Part shown: one piece after another, positions 52,673 through 61,563 of the stretch
How positions within the stretch are numbered: the stretch's first letter is position 1
How the letters are laid out: each line of letters starts with the position of its first letter
DNA from: Subtercola boreus
Lineage (GTDB): Bacteria > Actinomycetota > Actinomycetes > Actinomycetales > Microbacteriaceae
Length of the DNA stretch: 64,000 bases
Direction: 5' to 3'
NCBI RefSeq assembly: GCF_003399645.1
Contig: NZ_NBXD01000030.1
Coordinates: forward strand, 124,001-188,000
Program-made: the position numbers and the translations under genes
Notes under the pieces: model-generated
What the model was told of the DNA's origin: nothing
Database searches by the model: none
Seen by the model: only the letters and a program-made list of their open reading frames with translations

Positions 52673-53673
52673 CGGTTCTCCTCGGCTGTAGCGGTGGTGG
52701 TGGATGGTGGGGGGGATGTCGCGGGGCCGGTGCCGCGCGTCGCGGAAGCGAAAGCCGAGGCCGTCGCCGTCGCCGAGGCCGTCGCCGAGTACTCTCGCGG
52801 CAGGCGCCCGGCCGAAGCCGAGGCCGCGATGCGCAGTTTCACGGGGTTCGGCACACGGATGCGCGTCTCGGCCAACACGGCGGCCGGCGTCTCCCAGAGA
52901 CGCCGGGTCAGCTCGCCGAACAGGCCCTGCGCCAGCGCAACGGCACGCCGCGACGTCGACGGCAGCAGCGGCAGGCTCGCCCGGGCGATGCGCAGATCGT
53001 TGTCGATGTCGAGCAGGATCCCACGCTTCGCCTCTTCTCCGAAGGTCTCGACGTTCACCCCGGGGAAGTAGCTGCGACCGAGACCGGCGAAGTCCGCTGC
53101 CAGGTCGCGCAGGAAGTTGATCTTCTGGAACGCGGCACCGAGGTGCCGGGCGCCGTCGACGAGGGCGCTCCGCCGATCATCCGGAATCGTATGCCCCCCG
53201 AGGAATGCAGCGAGGCACATCAGACCCACGACCTCGGCCGAGCCGTAGACATATTCCGTGAACGATTCGGGAGTGTGCTCGGTGGCGGTGAGGTCTGCCC
53301 GCATCGAAGCGTAGAACGGCACGACCAACTCGGGCCCGAACGAGACCTGCCGGGCGGTCAGCGCGAAGGCGTGCACCACGAAGTTCGTGCTGTAGCCGAC
53401 CCGCATCGCCTGAAGAGTCTCGTTCTCGAGCGTGTCGAGCAGGCGGGCGATCTCGTCGGGGCCGAGTTCGGCCGAGGCCGCCACCCCATCGACGACCTCG
53501 TCGGCGAGCCGAACCAGAGCGTAGATGTTGTCGACGTGCCGCCGGATGGGCGCCGACAGCAGCCGTGACGCGAGCCCGAACGACGTCGAGTACCGGCGGA
53601 TCACGATGGCCGCGGTCTCCATGGCGACCCTGTCGTACAGGCGCCGTGCGCGCTCGAGGTCGGCGGTGGTCAT
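52669..53673 (-). CDS. crtB: phytoene synthase CrtB
   Basis: This 334-residue enzyme joins two GGPP molecules to phytoene. The Asp-rich motifs are VRLADEVVDGVA and INFLRDLAADFAGLGRSYFP. RYSTSFGLASRLL near the start matches the family. The last 45 or so residues are low-complexity Ala/Ser/Thr (SATASATATASAFASAT) beyond the normal end of the enzyme. It overlaps crtI and idsA by 4 bp on each side, so translation is coupled. Confidence 0.94.
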   Translation of the reverse strand: MTTADLERARRLYDRVAMETAAIVIRRYSTSFGLASRLLSAPIRRHVDNIYALVRLADEVVDGVAASAELGPDEIARLLDTLENETLQAMRVGYSTNFVVHAFALTARQVSFGPELVVPFYASMRADLTATEHTPESFTEYVYGSAEVVGLMCLAAFLGGHTIPDDRRSALVDGARHLGAAFQKINFLRDLAADFAGLGRSYFPGVNVETFGEEAKRGILLDIDNDLRIARASLPLLPSTSRRAVALAQGLFGELTRRLWETPAAVLAETRIRVPNPVKLRIAASASAGRLPREYSATASATATASAFASATRGTGPATSPPPSTTTATAEENR

Positions 53674-54740
53674 CGCACCCGCCGCAGCACGGCCTCGATC
53701 ACGGGCTGGAACTCGATGCGCGTGGCGTCAGGCAGAGCATCCGAAGCCAGCTCCTCGATCGCCCGGTTCGCGAATTCGTGCGCGAGGTCTTCGGCGTAGG
53801 CGCGGGCCCCGCAACTCTCGAGCTGCGAGCGGACGACGGCCGCCTGCTCGCGGGTCAGGTCGGGCAGCCCGACCCAGCGGGAGATCTCGCTCCATTCGGG
53901 GCAGGCCGAGGCGTAGGCGATCAGAACCGTGCGCTTGCCCTCCCGGAGGTCGCCGATGGTCGTCTTGCCGGTCGACTCCTCGTCGCCGAAGACGCCGAGG
54001 AGATCATCCACGATCTGGTAGGCGATGCCGATGTTGCGCCCGAACGAGGCAAGGGCGCGAACCGCCTCGTCGCTCGCGCCGGCGAGCACGGCTCCCGCCT
54101 CGCAGGGACTCTCGAACGAGTAGACGGCGGTCTTGAGGCGCTCCATGTCGACGATCTCCTCGACCGTCGGGATGGCCTCGCGCTGCGAGAAGTCGACGTC
54201 GAACAGCTCACCGGCGGCCGAGGCGAAGAGTGCCTCGTCGAAGATGTCGTGCAGTCGCCGGCGCATCTCGTCGCCCACCCCGGCCTTGTCGACCATGCGG
54301 AACGCGTTCGAGAGGGCGAGGTCGCCCGCAATGACGGCCACCGACATGCCGCGATGCTCTGCGGCGGGAATCGGGATGCCGGCCGTCTGGGCGAAGTCGC
54401 GGTAGACGCCCGACACGTTGACGCCGCCGCGGCGGATGAAGTCGCGGTCGATGACGTCGTCGTGCACGATCAGTGCCGTGTGCAGCAGCTCGAAGGCCGC
54501 ACCGATGTGGGCCGCTGCCTCGGAATCGGTGCCGCCGAGCGACTCGTAGGCGCCCATGACCATGCCCGGCCGAAAGCGTTTGCCGCCGGCCGTGTTGCGC
54601 TCGAGGGTCTGCCACAGCGTGACATACCGGGGCCCGATAGCCGAGGCGCGGTTCTTGGCTAGGCTGAAGAAGCGGTCGAGCACGTCGTCGACATGTTTCT
54701 GTCGGCGGGTGCTTGCCACCACGAGGTCGTGTGGGTCCAC
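53670..54740 (-). CDS. idsA: geranylgeranyl diphosphate synthase (IdsA/CrtE)
   Basis: This 356-residue trans-prenyl synthase condenses IPP with allylic diphosphates to GGPP. The first Asp-rich motif is HDDVIDRD (DDxxD at 94-98), and the second is YQIVDDLLGVFGDEE. KRFRPGMVMGAYESLGG is the typical substrate region. I chose the GTG at 54740: it starts just before conserved sequence and is six bases from a TACTCT -10 box. It is first in the C50 carotenoid operon and divergent from idi, with 37 bp between starts. Confidence 0.92.
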   Translation of the reverse strand: MDPHDLVVASTRRQKHVDDVLDRFFSLAKNRASAIGPRYVTLWQTLERNTAGGKRFRPGMVMGAYESLGGTDSEAAAHIGAAFELLHTALIVHDDVIDRDFIRRGGVNVSGVYRDFAQTAGIPIPAAEHRGMSVAVIAGDLALSNAFRMVDKAGVGDEMRRRLHDIFDEALFASAAGELFDVDFSQREAIPTVEEIVDMERLKTAVYSFESPCEAGAVLAGASDEAVRALASFGRNIGIAYQIVDDLLGVFGDEESTGKTTIGDLREGKRTVLIAYASACPEWSEISRWVGLPDLTREQAAVVRSQLESCGARAYAEDLAHEFANRAIEELASDALPDATRIEFQPVIEAVLRRVR

Positions 54741-54746
54741 CTTTTG

Positions 54747-54752
54747 AGAGTA
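54747..54752 (-). promoter_or_regulatory. -10 box of a leaderless promoter (idsA, carotenoid operon)
   Basis: TACTCT on the minus strand ends six bases before the GTG at 54740. The promoter must extend into the idi coding start on the other strand. Confidence 0.45.
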
Positions 54753-54777
54753 ACCCACCCAGTGAGAAGAGGGCGCT

Positions 54778-55335
54778 ATGGCTGTCTCAGATGAGCAGGT
54801 CGTGCTACTGTCCGACGCCGGAATACCGATCGGAGTCGCTCCCAAGGCGACCGTGCACACGGCCGACACTCCCCTGCACCTCGCGTTCTCCTGCCACGTG
54901 TTCGACGTCACGGGCCGCGTTCTCGTGACGCGCCGCGCACTGTCGAAGCGCACGTGGCCCGGGGTCTGGACGAACTCGTTCTGCGGGCATCCCGCACCCG
55001 GTGAATCGTTCGAGGGCGCGCTGGAACGCCGCGCGCTCGATGAGCTCGGACTGGGGTCGGGCGCGCTCACGAAGGTCGAGGTGGCGCTGCCCGACTTCCG
55101 CTACCGAGCGGTCGACGCGTCGGGCATCGTCGAGTACGAGATCTGCCCGGTGTACTCGGCGGTGCTGGAGGCTCCGGATGATCTGCAGTTCAGTACCGAC
55201 GAAGTAGTCGAGGTTCAGTGGTGCGAGCCGTCCGCGCTGCTGGCCTCCATCGAGGCGACGCCGTGGGCGTTCAGCCCGTGGCTGACGCTGCAGCTCCCCT
55301 CGCTCATGGCGGCCCGCGCCGAGCTCGCGGCCTGA
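54778..55335 (+). CDS. idi: isopentenyl-diphosphate delta-isomerase, type I
   Basis: This 185-residue Nudix-fold enzyme interconverts IPP and DMAPP, supplying the carotenoid operon. Catalytic Cys69 is in NSFCGHPAPGE. The metal ligands lie in HLAFSCHVFD and in the Nudix-like EGALERRALDELGL, and the catalytic Glu lies in IVEYEICPVY. The ATG has a GAGG-type ribosome site. It is divergent from idsA. Confidence 0.94.
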   Translation: MAVSDEQVVLLSDAGIPIGVAPKATVHTADTPLHLAFSCHVFDVTGRVLVTRRALSKRTWPGVWTNSFCGHPAPGESFEGALERRALDELGLGSGALTKVEVALPDFRYRAVDASGIVEYEICPVYSAVLEAPDDLQFSTDEVVEVQWCEPSALLASIEATPWAFSPWLTLQLPSLMAARAELAA

Positions 55336-55367
55336 GCCCCTTCGCGAGACGAGCGGGGATGGCGTGG

Positions 55368-56126
55368 TCAGACCTGGATGCGGAATCCACCCTCGACAGG
55401 GATGAAGCGCACGTCGGCGAGGCTGTCGACCACGAGGTCGGCATCGAGTTCTGACGCGGAGTGGGTTCCGACGACACCGATGGTCGTGCATCCGGCAGCC
55501 CGGCCTGCGGCGAGCCCCGCGGGGGCGTCTTCGAACACCAGACAGTCGCGCGGATCGACGCCGAGACGCCGGGCGCCCTCCAGGAACGGGTCGGGATTGG
55601 GCTTCCCCAGCGGGGTGTCGTCGATTGTGACGACGGTGGCGGGCGCAGGGATGCCCGAGGCCGCCAGTCGTACCCGAGCCAGATCGCGCGTGCACGAGGT
55701 GACGATCGCGCGGCGCGGGTCGGGCAGGCTGCCGAGGAGTTCGGCAGCACCGCCGAGCGGGGTGACGCCGTCGAGGTCGACGAGCTCGAGTTCGAGGATG
55801 CGCGCGAACGCCTCGTCGACGTGCTCTGGCGCGATGACCGCGGCGACGAGACCGAGGGCGGGCTTGCCGTGCATGCCCTCCCGGAACGCAGGGTCGAGGC
55901 CGTACTCGCGGCCCCAGGTGGTCCATGAGCGGTCGACGGCGGGGGTGGAGTCGATGAGGGTACCGTCCATGTCGAAGAGCGCGGCGCTGAAGACGCGGTG
56001 CCGGATGCTGGTGGCCGGGTCGCGTGGGGCGGGGTCGCGTGGGGCCGGGTCGTGCGGGGCCGGGACGCGTGGGGCGCGGACCGCCTCGGTGGGGTGGTGG
56101 GTGTCGCTGGGGTGGGGCTGGGTCAT
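55368..56126 (-). CDS. HAD-superfamily IA sugar-phosphatase-like hydrolase
   Basis: This 252-residue protein has motif I AALFDMDGTLIDST, motif II IVTSCTRDLAR, the lysine in TPLGKPNPDPFLEG, and the late FEDAPAGLAAGRAAG. This is the layout of beta-phosphoglucomutase-like and glycerol- or 2-deoxyglucose-phosphatases. An N-terminal tail (about 1-42) is Pro/Asp-rich with a short repeated DPAPR unit, matched by a GC-rich tandem pattern in the DNA. The ATG is at 56126. It converges with idi. The substrate is unknown. Confidence 0.85.
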   Translation of the reverse strand: MTQPHPSDTHHPTEAVRAPRVPAPHDPAPRDPAPRDPATSIRHRVFSAALFDMDGTLIDSTPAVDRSWTTWGREYGLDPAFREGMHGKPALGLVAAVIAPEHVDEAFARILELELVDLDGVTPLGGAAELLGSLPDPRRAIVTSCTRDLARVRLAASGIPAPATVVTIDDTPLGKPNPDPFLEGARRLGVDPRDCLVFEDAPAGLAAGRAAGCTTIGVVGTHSASELDADLVVDSLADVRFIPVEGGFRIQV

Positions 56127-56245
56127 CGGGTTCCTCCCCGTCGAGCGTAGCGGCCAGCGCGCGGGGCGGGGCGGCAGGGGGGCGCGTCCGCACGGGAGGC
56201 CATCCGGGTCGCGGGCCGGGTCGGCGCGGGCGGCCGGGGCTGCAC

Positions 56246-57316
56246 TCAGTCGCGGTCGTAGGGGGTCGACTGGTCGAGGGTGAAGTTCCCGTCGGGTTCC
56301 CAGCGCGCCGAGAGCGCGACAGCCGGAACGAGCAGGCCCGTCTGGTCGCGATGGTCGGTCGTCGTGAGAGAGACCTGAAGCCCGCGGGCTGCGACGACAG
56401 CGACGTTCGCGCAGGTCGTGCCGTAGTCCGTGGCGTTGCCGTAAACCACGAGGCACACTTCGTTCGCCGTGTTCACGGCCGCGTAGACCGCGCCCGCGGT
56501 GTACTGGCCGCTACTCAGGGAACGAAAGGATGCCGGCCGCAGATCGACCGGCAGCGGCTCAGGCGGGAGATCTGCCGCCGACTGAGGCTGCGAGAAGATC
56601 GCCGCATACGAGTCGGCACCGATGCCGGGTGGAAAATTCGGGAACGGGGAGGCAGTCAGAGCCGGCGCAGCGGCGGCCGTCGAACTGTCTGCGGCGCCGT
56701 TCTCCCCGGCGGTGCCGTACGACGTACCGGAGCGGTCGGGGGCACTGGTGGAACCGGCCTCCCCCTGGCTCGCCGACCCGGCCGACGACGACCCGGGCCC
56801 CGCTCCCCCACCGAAGACCGCCGCGGCCGCTAAAGCGAGTCCGCCGGCCAGGCAGACCGCGGCCACGATGGCGCCGGCCACGACGAACGTCCGCCTCCGC
56901 CCGTGCTCCGGTCGGGCATCCGGAACCGCCGCATCGACCGCCTCGAGCGTGTCCCGGCGGTCACGTTCGATCATGGCCTCGAACGCCTGGAGCACCTCCA
57001 GCGCCCGGCCCTCGCGCTCCCCCGCGCCGCCGGCCTCGCCCGGTACCCTGCCGCCCGCGCCGCCCGCCTCTCCTCGAACCGCCGACCCACCCGCGTCGGG
57101 CCGGCCGTAGGCGGCGCGCTGCAGACCGGCGAGCGGGGCGAGGGGGGAGGCCGTGCCACTCGGTGCATCCAGCTCCGGATGCTCGAGCCACCACAGCGCG
57201 TCACCGACGTCGTGGCGCCCTGCGTACGCTTCGGCCACGGCCTCCCGGAACGCCGCATCGCGCTCGAAGCGCGCGTACCAGTCGCTCACTCGGCCCTCCG
57301 CTCGTCGTGCTCCCAT
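56246..57316 (-). CDS. single-pass membrane protein of unknown function
   Basis: This protein of up to 356 residues has a cytoplasmic N-terminal helical part (about 10-135), with DWYARFERDAAFREAVAEAY and WWLEHPELDAPSG. A membrane helix (about 142-167) and a long Ser/Gly/Ala linker (about 168-220) follow. The extracytoplasmic domain contains YAAVNTANEVCLVVYGNATDYGTTC with two cysteines likely paired. I do not recognise a family. GTG at 57289 is an alternative start. Its place 106 bp after dcd on the same strand gives no clue to function. Confidence 0.72.
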   Translation of the reverse strand: MGARRAEGRVSDWYARFERDAAFREAVAEAYAGRHDVGDALWWLEHPELDAPSGTASPLAPLAGLQRAAYGRPDAGGSAVRGEAGGAGGRVPGEAGGAGEREGRALEVLQAFEAMIERDRRDTLEAVDAAVPDARPEHGRRRTFVVAGAIVAAVCLAGGLALAAAAVFGGGAGPGSSSAGSASQGEAGSTSAPDRSGTSYGTAGENGAADSSTAAAAPALTASPFPNFPPGIGADSYAAIFSQPQSAADLPPEPLPVDLRPASFRSLSSGQYTAGAVYAAVNTANEVCLVVYGNATDYGTTCANVAVVAARGLQVSLTTTDHRDQTGLLVPAVALSARWEPDGNFTLDQSTPYDRD

Positions 57317-57422
57317 CTTCGCCTGCCGAGCTACGCCGCGCCACCGCGCCCGTCACGACACCGCGCCCGCCGCGCCCGCCGCGCCCCGCCCCGCCCCGGC
57401 GCCGGCGGCGGCACGGGGTGGG

Positions 57423-58226
57423 TCAGCCGTGGCCGCCGAGGGTGGTGGGTTCGGAGGTCGAGGGCCGAGCATCCGGTGCCGTGCCCACCGCAGGAGCCCC
57501 CGTCTCGACCGCATCGGCATCCGGGGCCGCACCCGCGGCGAGACCCCCCGTCTCGAGCGCAACGGCGGCCCGGGCCACCTCGGCTGCCTCGCTCAGCTCG
57601 GCGACGCCCGCCGGGGTACCGGAGTCGTCGGCGGGGGTGGGCGCAGCACCCGACACGTCGGTGCGGTGGAAGTTGAGGTGCGACCGCGACGCCGTGGGGC
57701 CGCGCTGGCCCTGGTAGCGCGAGCTGTAGACGCCCGAGCCGTACGGATGCTCGGCGGGCGAGCTGAGCTGGAAGAAGCAGAGCTGGCCGATCTTCATCCC
57801 CGGCCAGAGTTTGATGGGCAGCGTGGCGACGTTCGAGAGCTCGAGGGTGACGTGGCCGGAGAACCCAGGGTCGATGAAGCCCGCGGTCGAGTGGGTCAGC
57901 AGGCCGAGGCGGCCGAGGGAGCTCTTGCCTTCGAGTCGCGCGGCGATGTCGTCGGGCAGCGTGATGAGCTCGAAGGTGGAGCCGAGAACGAACTCGCCGG
58001 GATGCAGGATGAACGGTTCGTCGGCCTTGGCCTCGATGAGCCGGGTGAGCTCGGGCTGGTCTTCTGCGGGGTCGATGAAGGGGTATTTGTGGTTGTCGAA
58101 CAGCCGGAAGAACCGGTCGAGCCGCACATCGACGCTCGACGGTTGCACCATCGCGGGTTCGTAGGGCGCCAACCCCACGCGCCCACTGTCGAGTTCGGCC
58201 CGGATGTCGCGATCGCTGAGAAGCAC
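57423..58226 (-). CDS. dcd: dCTP deaminase with a long C-terminal tail
   Basis: This 267-residue enzyme deaminates dCTP to dUTP. In many actinobacteria this enzyme also hydrolyses to dUMP. Core motifs are [35 protein letters not shown] and HVTLELSN with the catalytic Glu129. [19 protein letters not shown] closes the active site. The usual enzyme ends near residue 192. Here residues about 195-267 form an Ala/Thr/Pro-rich tail, probably disordered. The GTG start follows TAGGCT by six bases. Confidence 0.93.
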   Translation of the reverse strand: MLLSDRDIRAELDSGRVGLAPYEPAMVQPSSVDVRLDRFFRLFDNHKYPFIDPAEDQPELTRLIEAKADEPFILHPGEFVLGSTFELITLPDDIAARLEGKSSLGRLGLLTHSTAGFIDPGFSGHVTLELSNVATLPIKLWPGMKIGQLCFFQLSSPAEHPYGSGVYSSRYQGQRGPTASRSHLNFHRTDVSGAAPTPADDSGTPAGVAELSEAAEVARAAVALETGGLAAGAAPDADAVETGAPAVGTAPDARPSTSEPTTLGGHG

Positions 58227-58232
58227 GCCGCC

Positions 58233-58238
58233 AGCCTA
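58233..58238 (-). promoter_or_regulatory. -10 box of a leaderless promoter (dcd)
   Basis: TAGGCT on the minus strand ends six bases before the GTG at 58226. Confidence 0.45.
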
Positions 58239-58287
58239 CCGACACGGCGCGACCCGGCACGGTCCGGCGAGGCGGTCCGCACAAGGG

Positions 58288-59862
58288 TCAGTACGACTGC
58301 GGCTGCGTGAAGAGCCCGTTCGGGTCGTACTGCTGCTTGAGGGCTGTCAGGCGCGGCAGATTCGCTCCGAAGTAGGCGGTCTGGGCATCCGGAACCGCCT
58401 GGTCGCAGTAGTTCACGTAGGCCCAGTTCTGCCAGTGGCTCGTCATGGTGCCGCGGAACGAGCGCACGTACGCGTCGAACGGGGCGGGGTCGGCTCCGAC
58501 CGCGAATGTCGCCGTGTACTGCACCGTCATCAGCGCCCTGCGGTGCACGAATGCCGTGGCCAAGGGGTCGATCGTCGAGACGGCGCCGCCGAGGGCATCG
58601 AGCGAGATGCCTCCCTCGGTCATCCCGCCCACGGACTGCGCACCGTTGACGGCAGCAATGAGATCGGAGATACCCGAGGCGTCGAGCGTGGCGTAGGCGA
58701 CATTCGAGGTGGCGGATGAGGGTTCCCGCGTCAGCGCTCCGCCCTCGCCCGTGTTGCACTGTGCGATGGGCGTGTTCTGGCAGCCCGCTTCGATCATCAT
58801 CGCCTCGAGGTAGGTGTGCGGGAACGACTGGTTGTCTGTCGGATCGCCGGTCACACCCGCGAGAAGGGGCGCGAGCAGGCGCTCGAGATCGCCGATGTCA
58901 CCGACGAGGGTGCCCGAGACCGAGACGCTGGGGTCGCCCGCGTGGGTCTCGCCGCCCAGCAGCTTGAGGGTCGACCAGAGGCGGTCATCGGCCCCCGGCG
59001 CCCACCCCTGCCATGACTCGATGACCTCGGATGCTCGGGACCACGGCCATTCGACGTACCAGGTGTTCACGTTCGGCGCCGATTGCGTAGCGAACGTGAG
59101 GCCCGTGACGACGCCGAGCTGGCCCCCTCCGCCACCCCGGCAGGCCCAGAAGAGGTCGGAGTCGGTGCTCTCGCTGGCCTGGTGCACCGTTCCGTCGGCG
59201 GTGACGATCTCGACGGCGGTGAGCTGGTCGCAGGCCAGGCCGAATGATCGCACCAGAACCCCGACGCCGCCGCCGAGGGTCAGGCCGGTGACGCCGACGG
59301 TCGCGCACGATCCGCCCGCCACGGCGCGCCCTGCGGTGCCGACGGCGTCGTAGACCTGCGCGAGCGAGGCCCCCGCGCCGATCTGGGCCGTGGTGCTCTC
59401 GCCCGATCCGCTGAGGGTGACGTCGGTGAGCGTCGCGGTGCTGATGACGAGGGACGGGGCGACGCCGGTTCCGGATGCCCCGCCCGCCGAGTAGCCGATG
59501 TAGTTGTGTCCGCCCGAACGAAGGGCGAGTGGCAGCGCATATTTCGTCGCGAACGCCAGCCCTGCGGCGACGTCGGCGGCGCTGGAGGCTTCGAGGATCG
59601 CCAGCGGCTGCGCGTCGTCGAACCGGGGGTTCTCGGTCAGCTTGACGGTGCCGTAGCCGGCGTCTGCGGGCAGCACCAGGGTGCCCTGCACGGCACTGGC
59701 GAGTTCGTTCCACACCGGCGGGCCGGCCGGAACGACAGTGGGGGTCGGGATGGTGGTCGCCGGCGGAGTGTGATCGGGCCCGGTGCACGCCGAGAGCAGC
59801 GCCGTCACAGCGGTCGTACCGCCTGCCGCGAGAACGAAGTGCCGCCGTGAGACCCCTGACAT
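58288..59862 (-). CDS. Tat-exported FAD-linked oxidoreductase (berberine-bridge-enzyme-like)
   Basis: This 524-residue oxidase has a twin-arginine signal (SRRHFVLAAGG) that ends in a lipobox-like LLSAC, so it is probably an exported lipoprotein. The FAD domain has PLALRSGGHNYIGYS with H119 and VAGGSCATVGVTGLTLGGGV with C186, the His/Cys pair that links FAD at two points in BBE-type oxidases. The C-terminal BBE segment NYCDQ and QQYDPNGLFTQPQSY is complete. Likely substrates are sugars or alcohols, oxidised with O2. It is probably leaderless (TAGTGT six bases upstream). Confidence 0.88.
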   Translation of the reverse strand: MSGVSRRHFVLAAGGTTAVTALLSACTGPDHTPPATTIPTPTVVPAGPPVWNELASAVQGTLVLPADAGYGTVKLTENPRFDDAQPLAILEASSAADVAAGLAFATKYALPLALRSGGHNYIGYSAGGASGTGVAPSLVISTATLTDVTLSGSGESTTAQIGAGASLAQVYDAVGTAGRAVAGGSCATVGVTGLTLGGGVGVLVRSFGLACDQLTAVEIVTADGTVHQASESTDSDLFWACRGGGGGQLGVVTGLTFATQSAPNVNTWYVEWPWSRASEVIESWQGWAPGADDRLWSTLKLLGGETHAGDPSVSVSGTLVGDIGDLERLLAPLLAGVTGDPTDNQSFPHTYLEAMMIEAGCQNTPIAQCNTGEGGALTREPSSATSNVAYATLDASGISDLIAAVNGAQSVGGMTEGGISLDALGGAVSTIDPLATAFVHRRALMTVQYTATFAVGADPAPFDAYVRSFRGTMTSHWQNWAYVNYCDQAVPDAQTAYFGANLPRLTALKQQYDPNGLFTQPQSY

Positions 59863-59868
59863 GCGGCA

Positions 59869-59874
59869 ACACTA
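59869..59874 (-). promoter_or_regulatory. -10 box of a leaderless promoter (FAD oxidoreductase)
   Basis: TAGTGT on the minus strand ends six bases before the ATG at 59862. Confidence 0.4.
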
Positions 59875-59976
59875 TCCCCAGCCGGGCCTCACCCGAACCG
59901 GCGAATGTACATCTGTGACAAAGTCTCGTATTCTTGATGGGAAAGCGACACTTACTCACTAAAAGAAGGACTCCTC

Positions 59977-60237
59977 ATGAGCGGAACACCCTACGCCGGC
60001 GCCAACCCGGTCAAACTCAACACCCTGGCCATCGTGGCGATCATCGGCGGCTTCGTCTTTCCCCTCGCCGGGATCATCTGCGGCGTGATCTCCCTCCGGC
60101 AGATCAAGGAGACGGGCGAGCGCGGGCACGGGCTCGCTCTCGGCGGCATCATCGTCGGAATCGCGGTGATCATCATCGGGCTGCTGGTCGGCATCATCAG
60201 TGCCGTCGCGGGTGCGGCGATGGGCGCCGGGTACTAG
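59977..60237 (+). CDS. DUF4190-domain membrane protein
   Basis: This 86-residue protein has two membrane helices: TLAIVAIIGGFVFPLAGIIC and LALGGIIVGIAVIIIGLLVG. Between them, GVISLRQIKETGERGHG is the conserved DUF4190 loop. It is the typical small actinobacterial form with a short polar N-terminus. The ATG follows AAGGA. The family has no known function. It is divergent from the FAD oxidoreductase and converges with the GNAT-AAA gene. Confidence 0.9.
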   Translation: MSGTPYAGANPVKLNTLAIVAIIGGFVFPLAGIICGVISLRQIKETGERGHGLALGGIIVGIAVIIIGLLVGIISAVAGAAMGAGY

Positions 60238-60248
60238 GCGATCGCGCG

Positions 60249-61535
60249 CTAGAGGCGGGCGATGCTCGTGATGTCCTCGAGGAACGCCTCGGCGACCTCC
60301 GGCGAGACCGTCGCCCGTGTCTGGCGCACCGCGCGCAGGTAGTCGTCGGTGCGGGGGCCGGTGGCAGCGCGTGCTTCGCCCACGGGGTACAGCGCGTTCT
60401 CGAGCGCGTGTTGCGCTGCTTTGTGCGCTGCGTACTCGATGTCGGCGGGTGAGAAGCCTTCTGTCTGCTGCACGAGGGCAGCCACATCGACGTGCGGCAG
60501 GGCCTCGGCGGGAATGTACCGCGACCAGATCGACTCCCGGGCCTTCTCGTCGGGCAGACCGATGGGGATGACGTAGTCGAACCGGCCGTGCCGGAGGAAG
60601 GCCGAGTCGAGCGAGCGGATGAAGTTGGTGGCGCAGACGAGAAGCCGGTTCGGCTGGTCGCGGAACGTCGGAATGATCTTCAGGAGTTCGTTCGTCACGC
60701 CCTGCATCGCTGACGGCGGTTCGCCGCCGCGCTGGACGGCGATCTCCTCGACCTCGTCGATGAAGACCACGGCGTGCTCGAGGTGACTGATCTTCTCGAA
60801 CGTCTCGCGCAGAGCGCCGGCAAGGCCCGCGGGGTCAGAGGCCAGGCGCGAGGGGAAGACCTCGACGAACGACCACTCGAGCCGCGAGGCGATGGCGCGG
60901 GCGAACGTGGTCTTACCGGTGCCGGGGGGCCCGAAGAGCACCACCGCGCTGGGCGGCACGACGCCGAACTGTTCGGCCAGGTCGGCCTTCGCGAGGGGCA
61001 TCACGAGCCGTCGCTCGAGCAGCTCCTTCTCGGTCTGCATTCCGCCGATCGACTCCCAGAGCCCGCGCGGGAGGATGCGTCCGCCGAGCTCGCTGAGCGC
61101 GCTGAGTTCGTTGCGCTGCACCGGGATGCGGCGCTCGAAGTAGAGGAGGTTCTGCTTCGCCTCGAACCCCTGCTCACGCAGCGAGTCGACCCGCAGCGCG
61201 GTGTCGGGAACGAGCACCGACAGCTTCGAGAGCCCGAGCGGCGCCATCCGTTTCTCGAGCGCCTGGAGCAGCTTGCCACCGACTCCCTGTCGCTGGTGCG
61301 CCGCGGCAGTGGAGAGAAAGACGATCCAGCCCTGTGCGTGGGCCGCACGGCCGACCGCAGCACCGATGATGACATCGTCCTGCACCGCGACGACGGCGTG
61401 GTCCGCCTGGCACGAGGCGAGAACCTCGCTGAGTCCGTACACCGGTTCGTACTGGGAGTCGCGCATCTCCGTCCAGAGCGTGAGAACGTCGTCGATGTCG
61501 TCGGAGTGGAAATCCCGGATGGTGAACGAGGCCAT
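60249..61535 (-). CDS. fusion of GNAT acetyltransferase and AAA+ ATPase
   Basis: This protein of about 428 residues joins two enzymes. Residues about 4-136 are a GNAT domain with the acetyl-CoA loop HQRQGVGGKLLQAL (80-93). Residues about 160-420 are a classical AAA domain with Walker A FGPPGTGKTT (201-210), Walker B VVFIDEVEE (256-264), sensor FxxCATN in LLVCATNFI, and an arginine-finger-like SAFLRHGRFD. The AAA lid has FSPADIEYAAHKAA. The ATG at 61535 follows AGGGAAG. A role in acetylation-coupled remodelling is only a guess. Confidence 0.88.
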   Translation of the reverse strand: MASFTIRDFHSDDIDDVLTLWTEMRDSQYEPVYGLSEVLASCQADHAVVAVQDDVIIGAAVGRAAHAQGWIVFLSTAAAHQRQGVGGKLLQALEKRMAPLGLSKLSVLVPDTALRVDSLREQGFEAKQNLLYFERRIPVQRNELSALSELGGRILPRGLWESIGGMQTEKELLERRLVMPLAKADLAEQFGVVPPSAVVLFGPPGTGKTTFARAIASRLEWSFVEVFPSRLASDPAGLAGALRETFEKISHLEHAVVFIDEVEEIAVQRGGEPPSAMQGVTNELLKIIPTFRDQPNRLLVCATNFIRSLDSAFLRHGRFDYVIPIGLPDEKARESIWSRYIPAEALPHVDVAALVQQTEGFSPADIEYAAHKAAQHALENALYPVGEARAATGPRTDDYLRAVRQTRATVSPEVAEAFLEDITSIARL

Positions 61536-61563
61536 GTCAACTTCCCTGTCGATTCGAGTAAGG

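Noticed and set aside
49302-53071. Long plus-strand frames opposite crtEb, crtI and crtB (up to 820 codons)
   Set aside because: High-GC codon bias leaves antisense frames open. They have no family motifs, while the minus-strand genes are clear.
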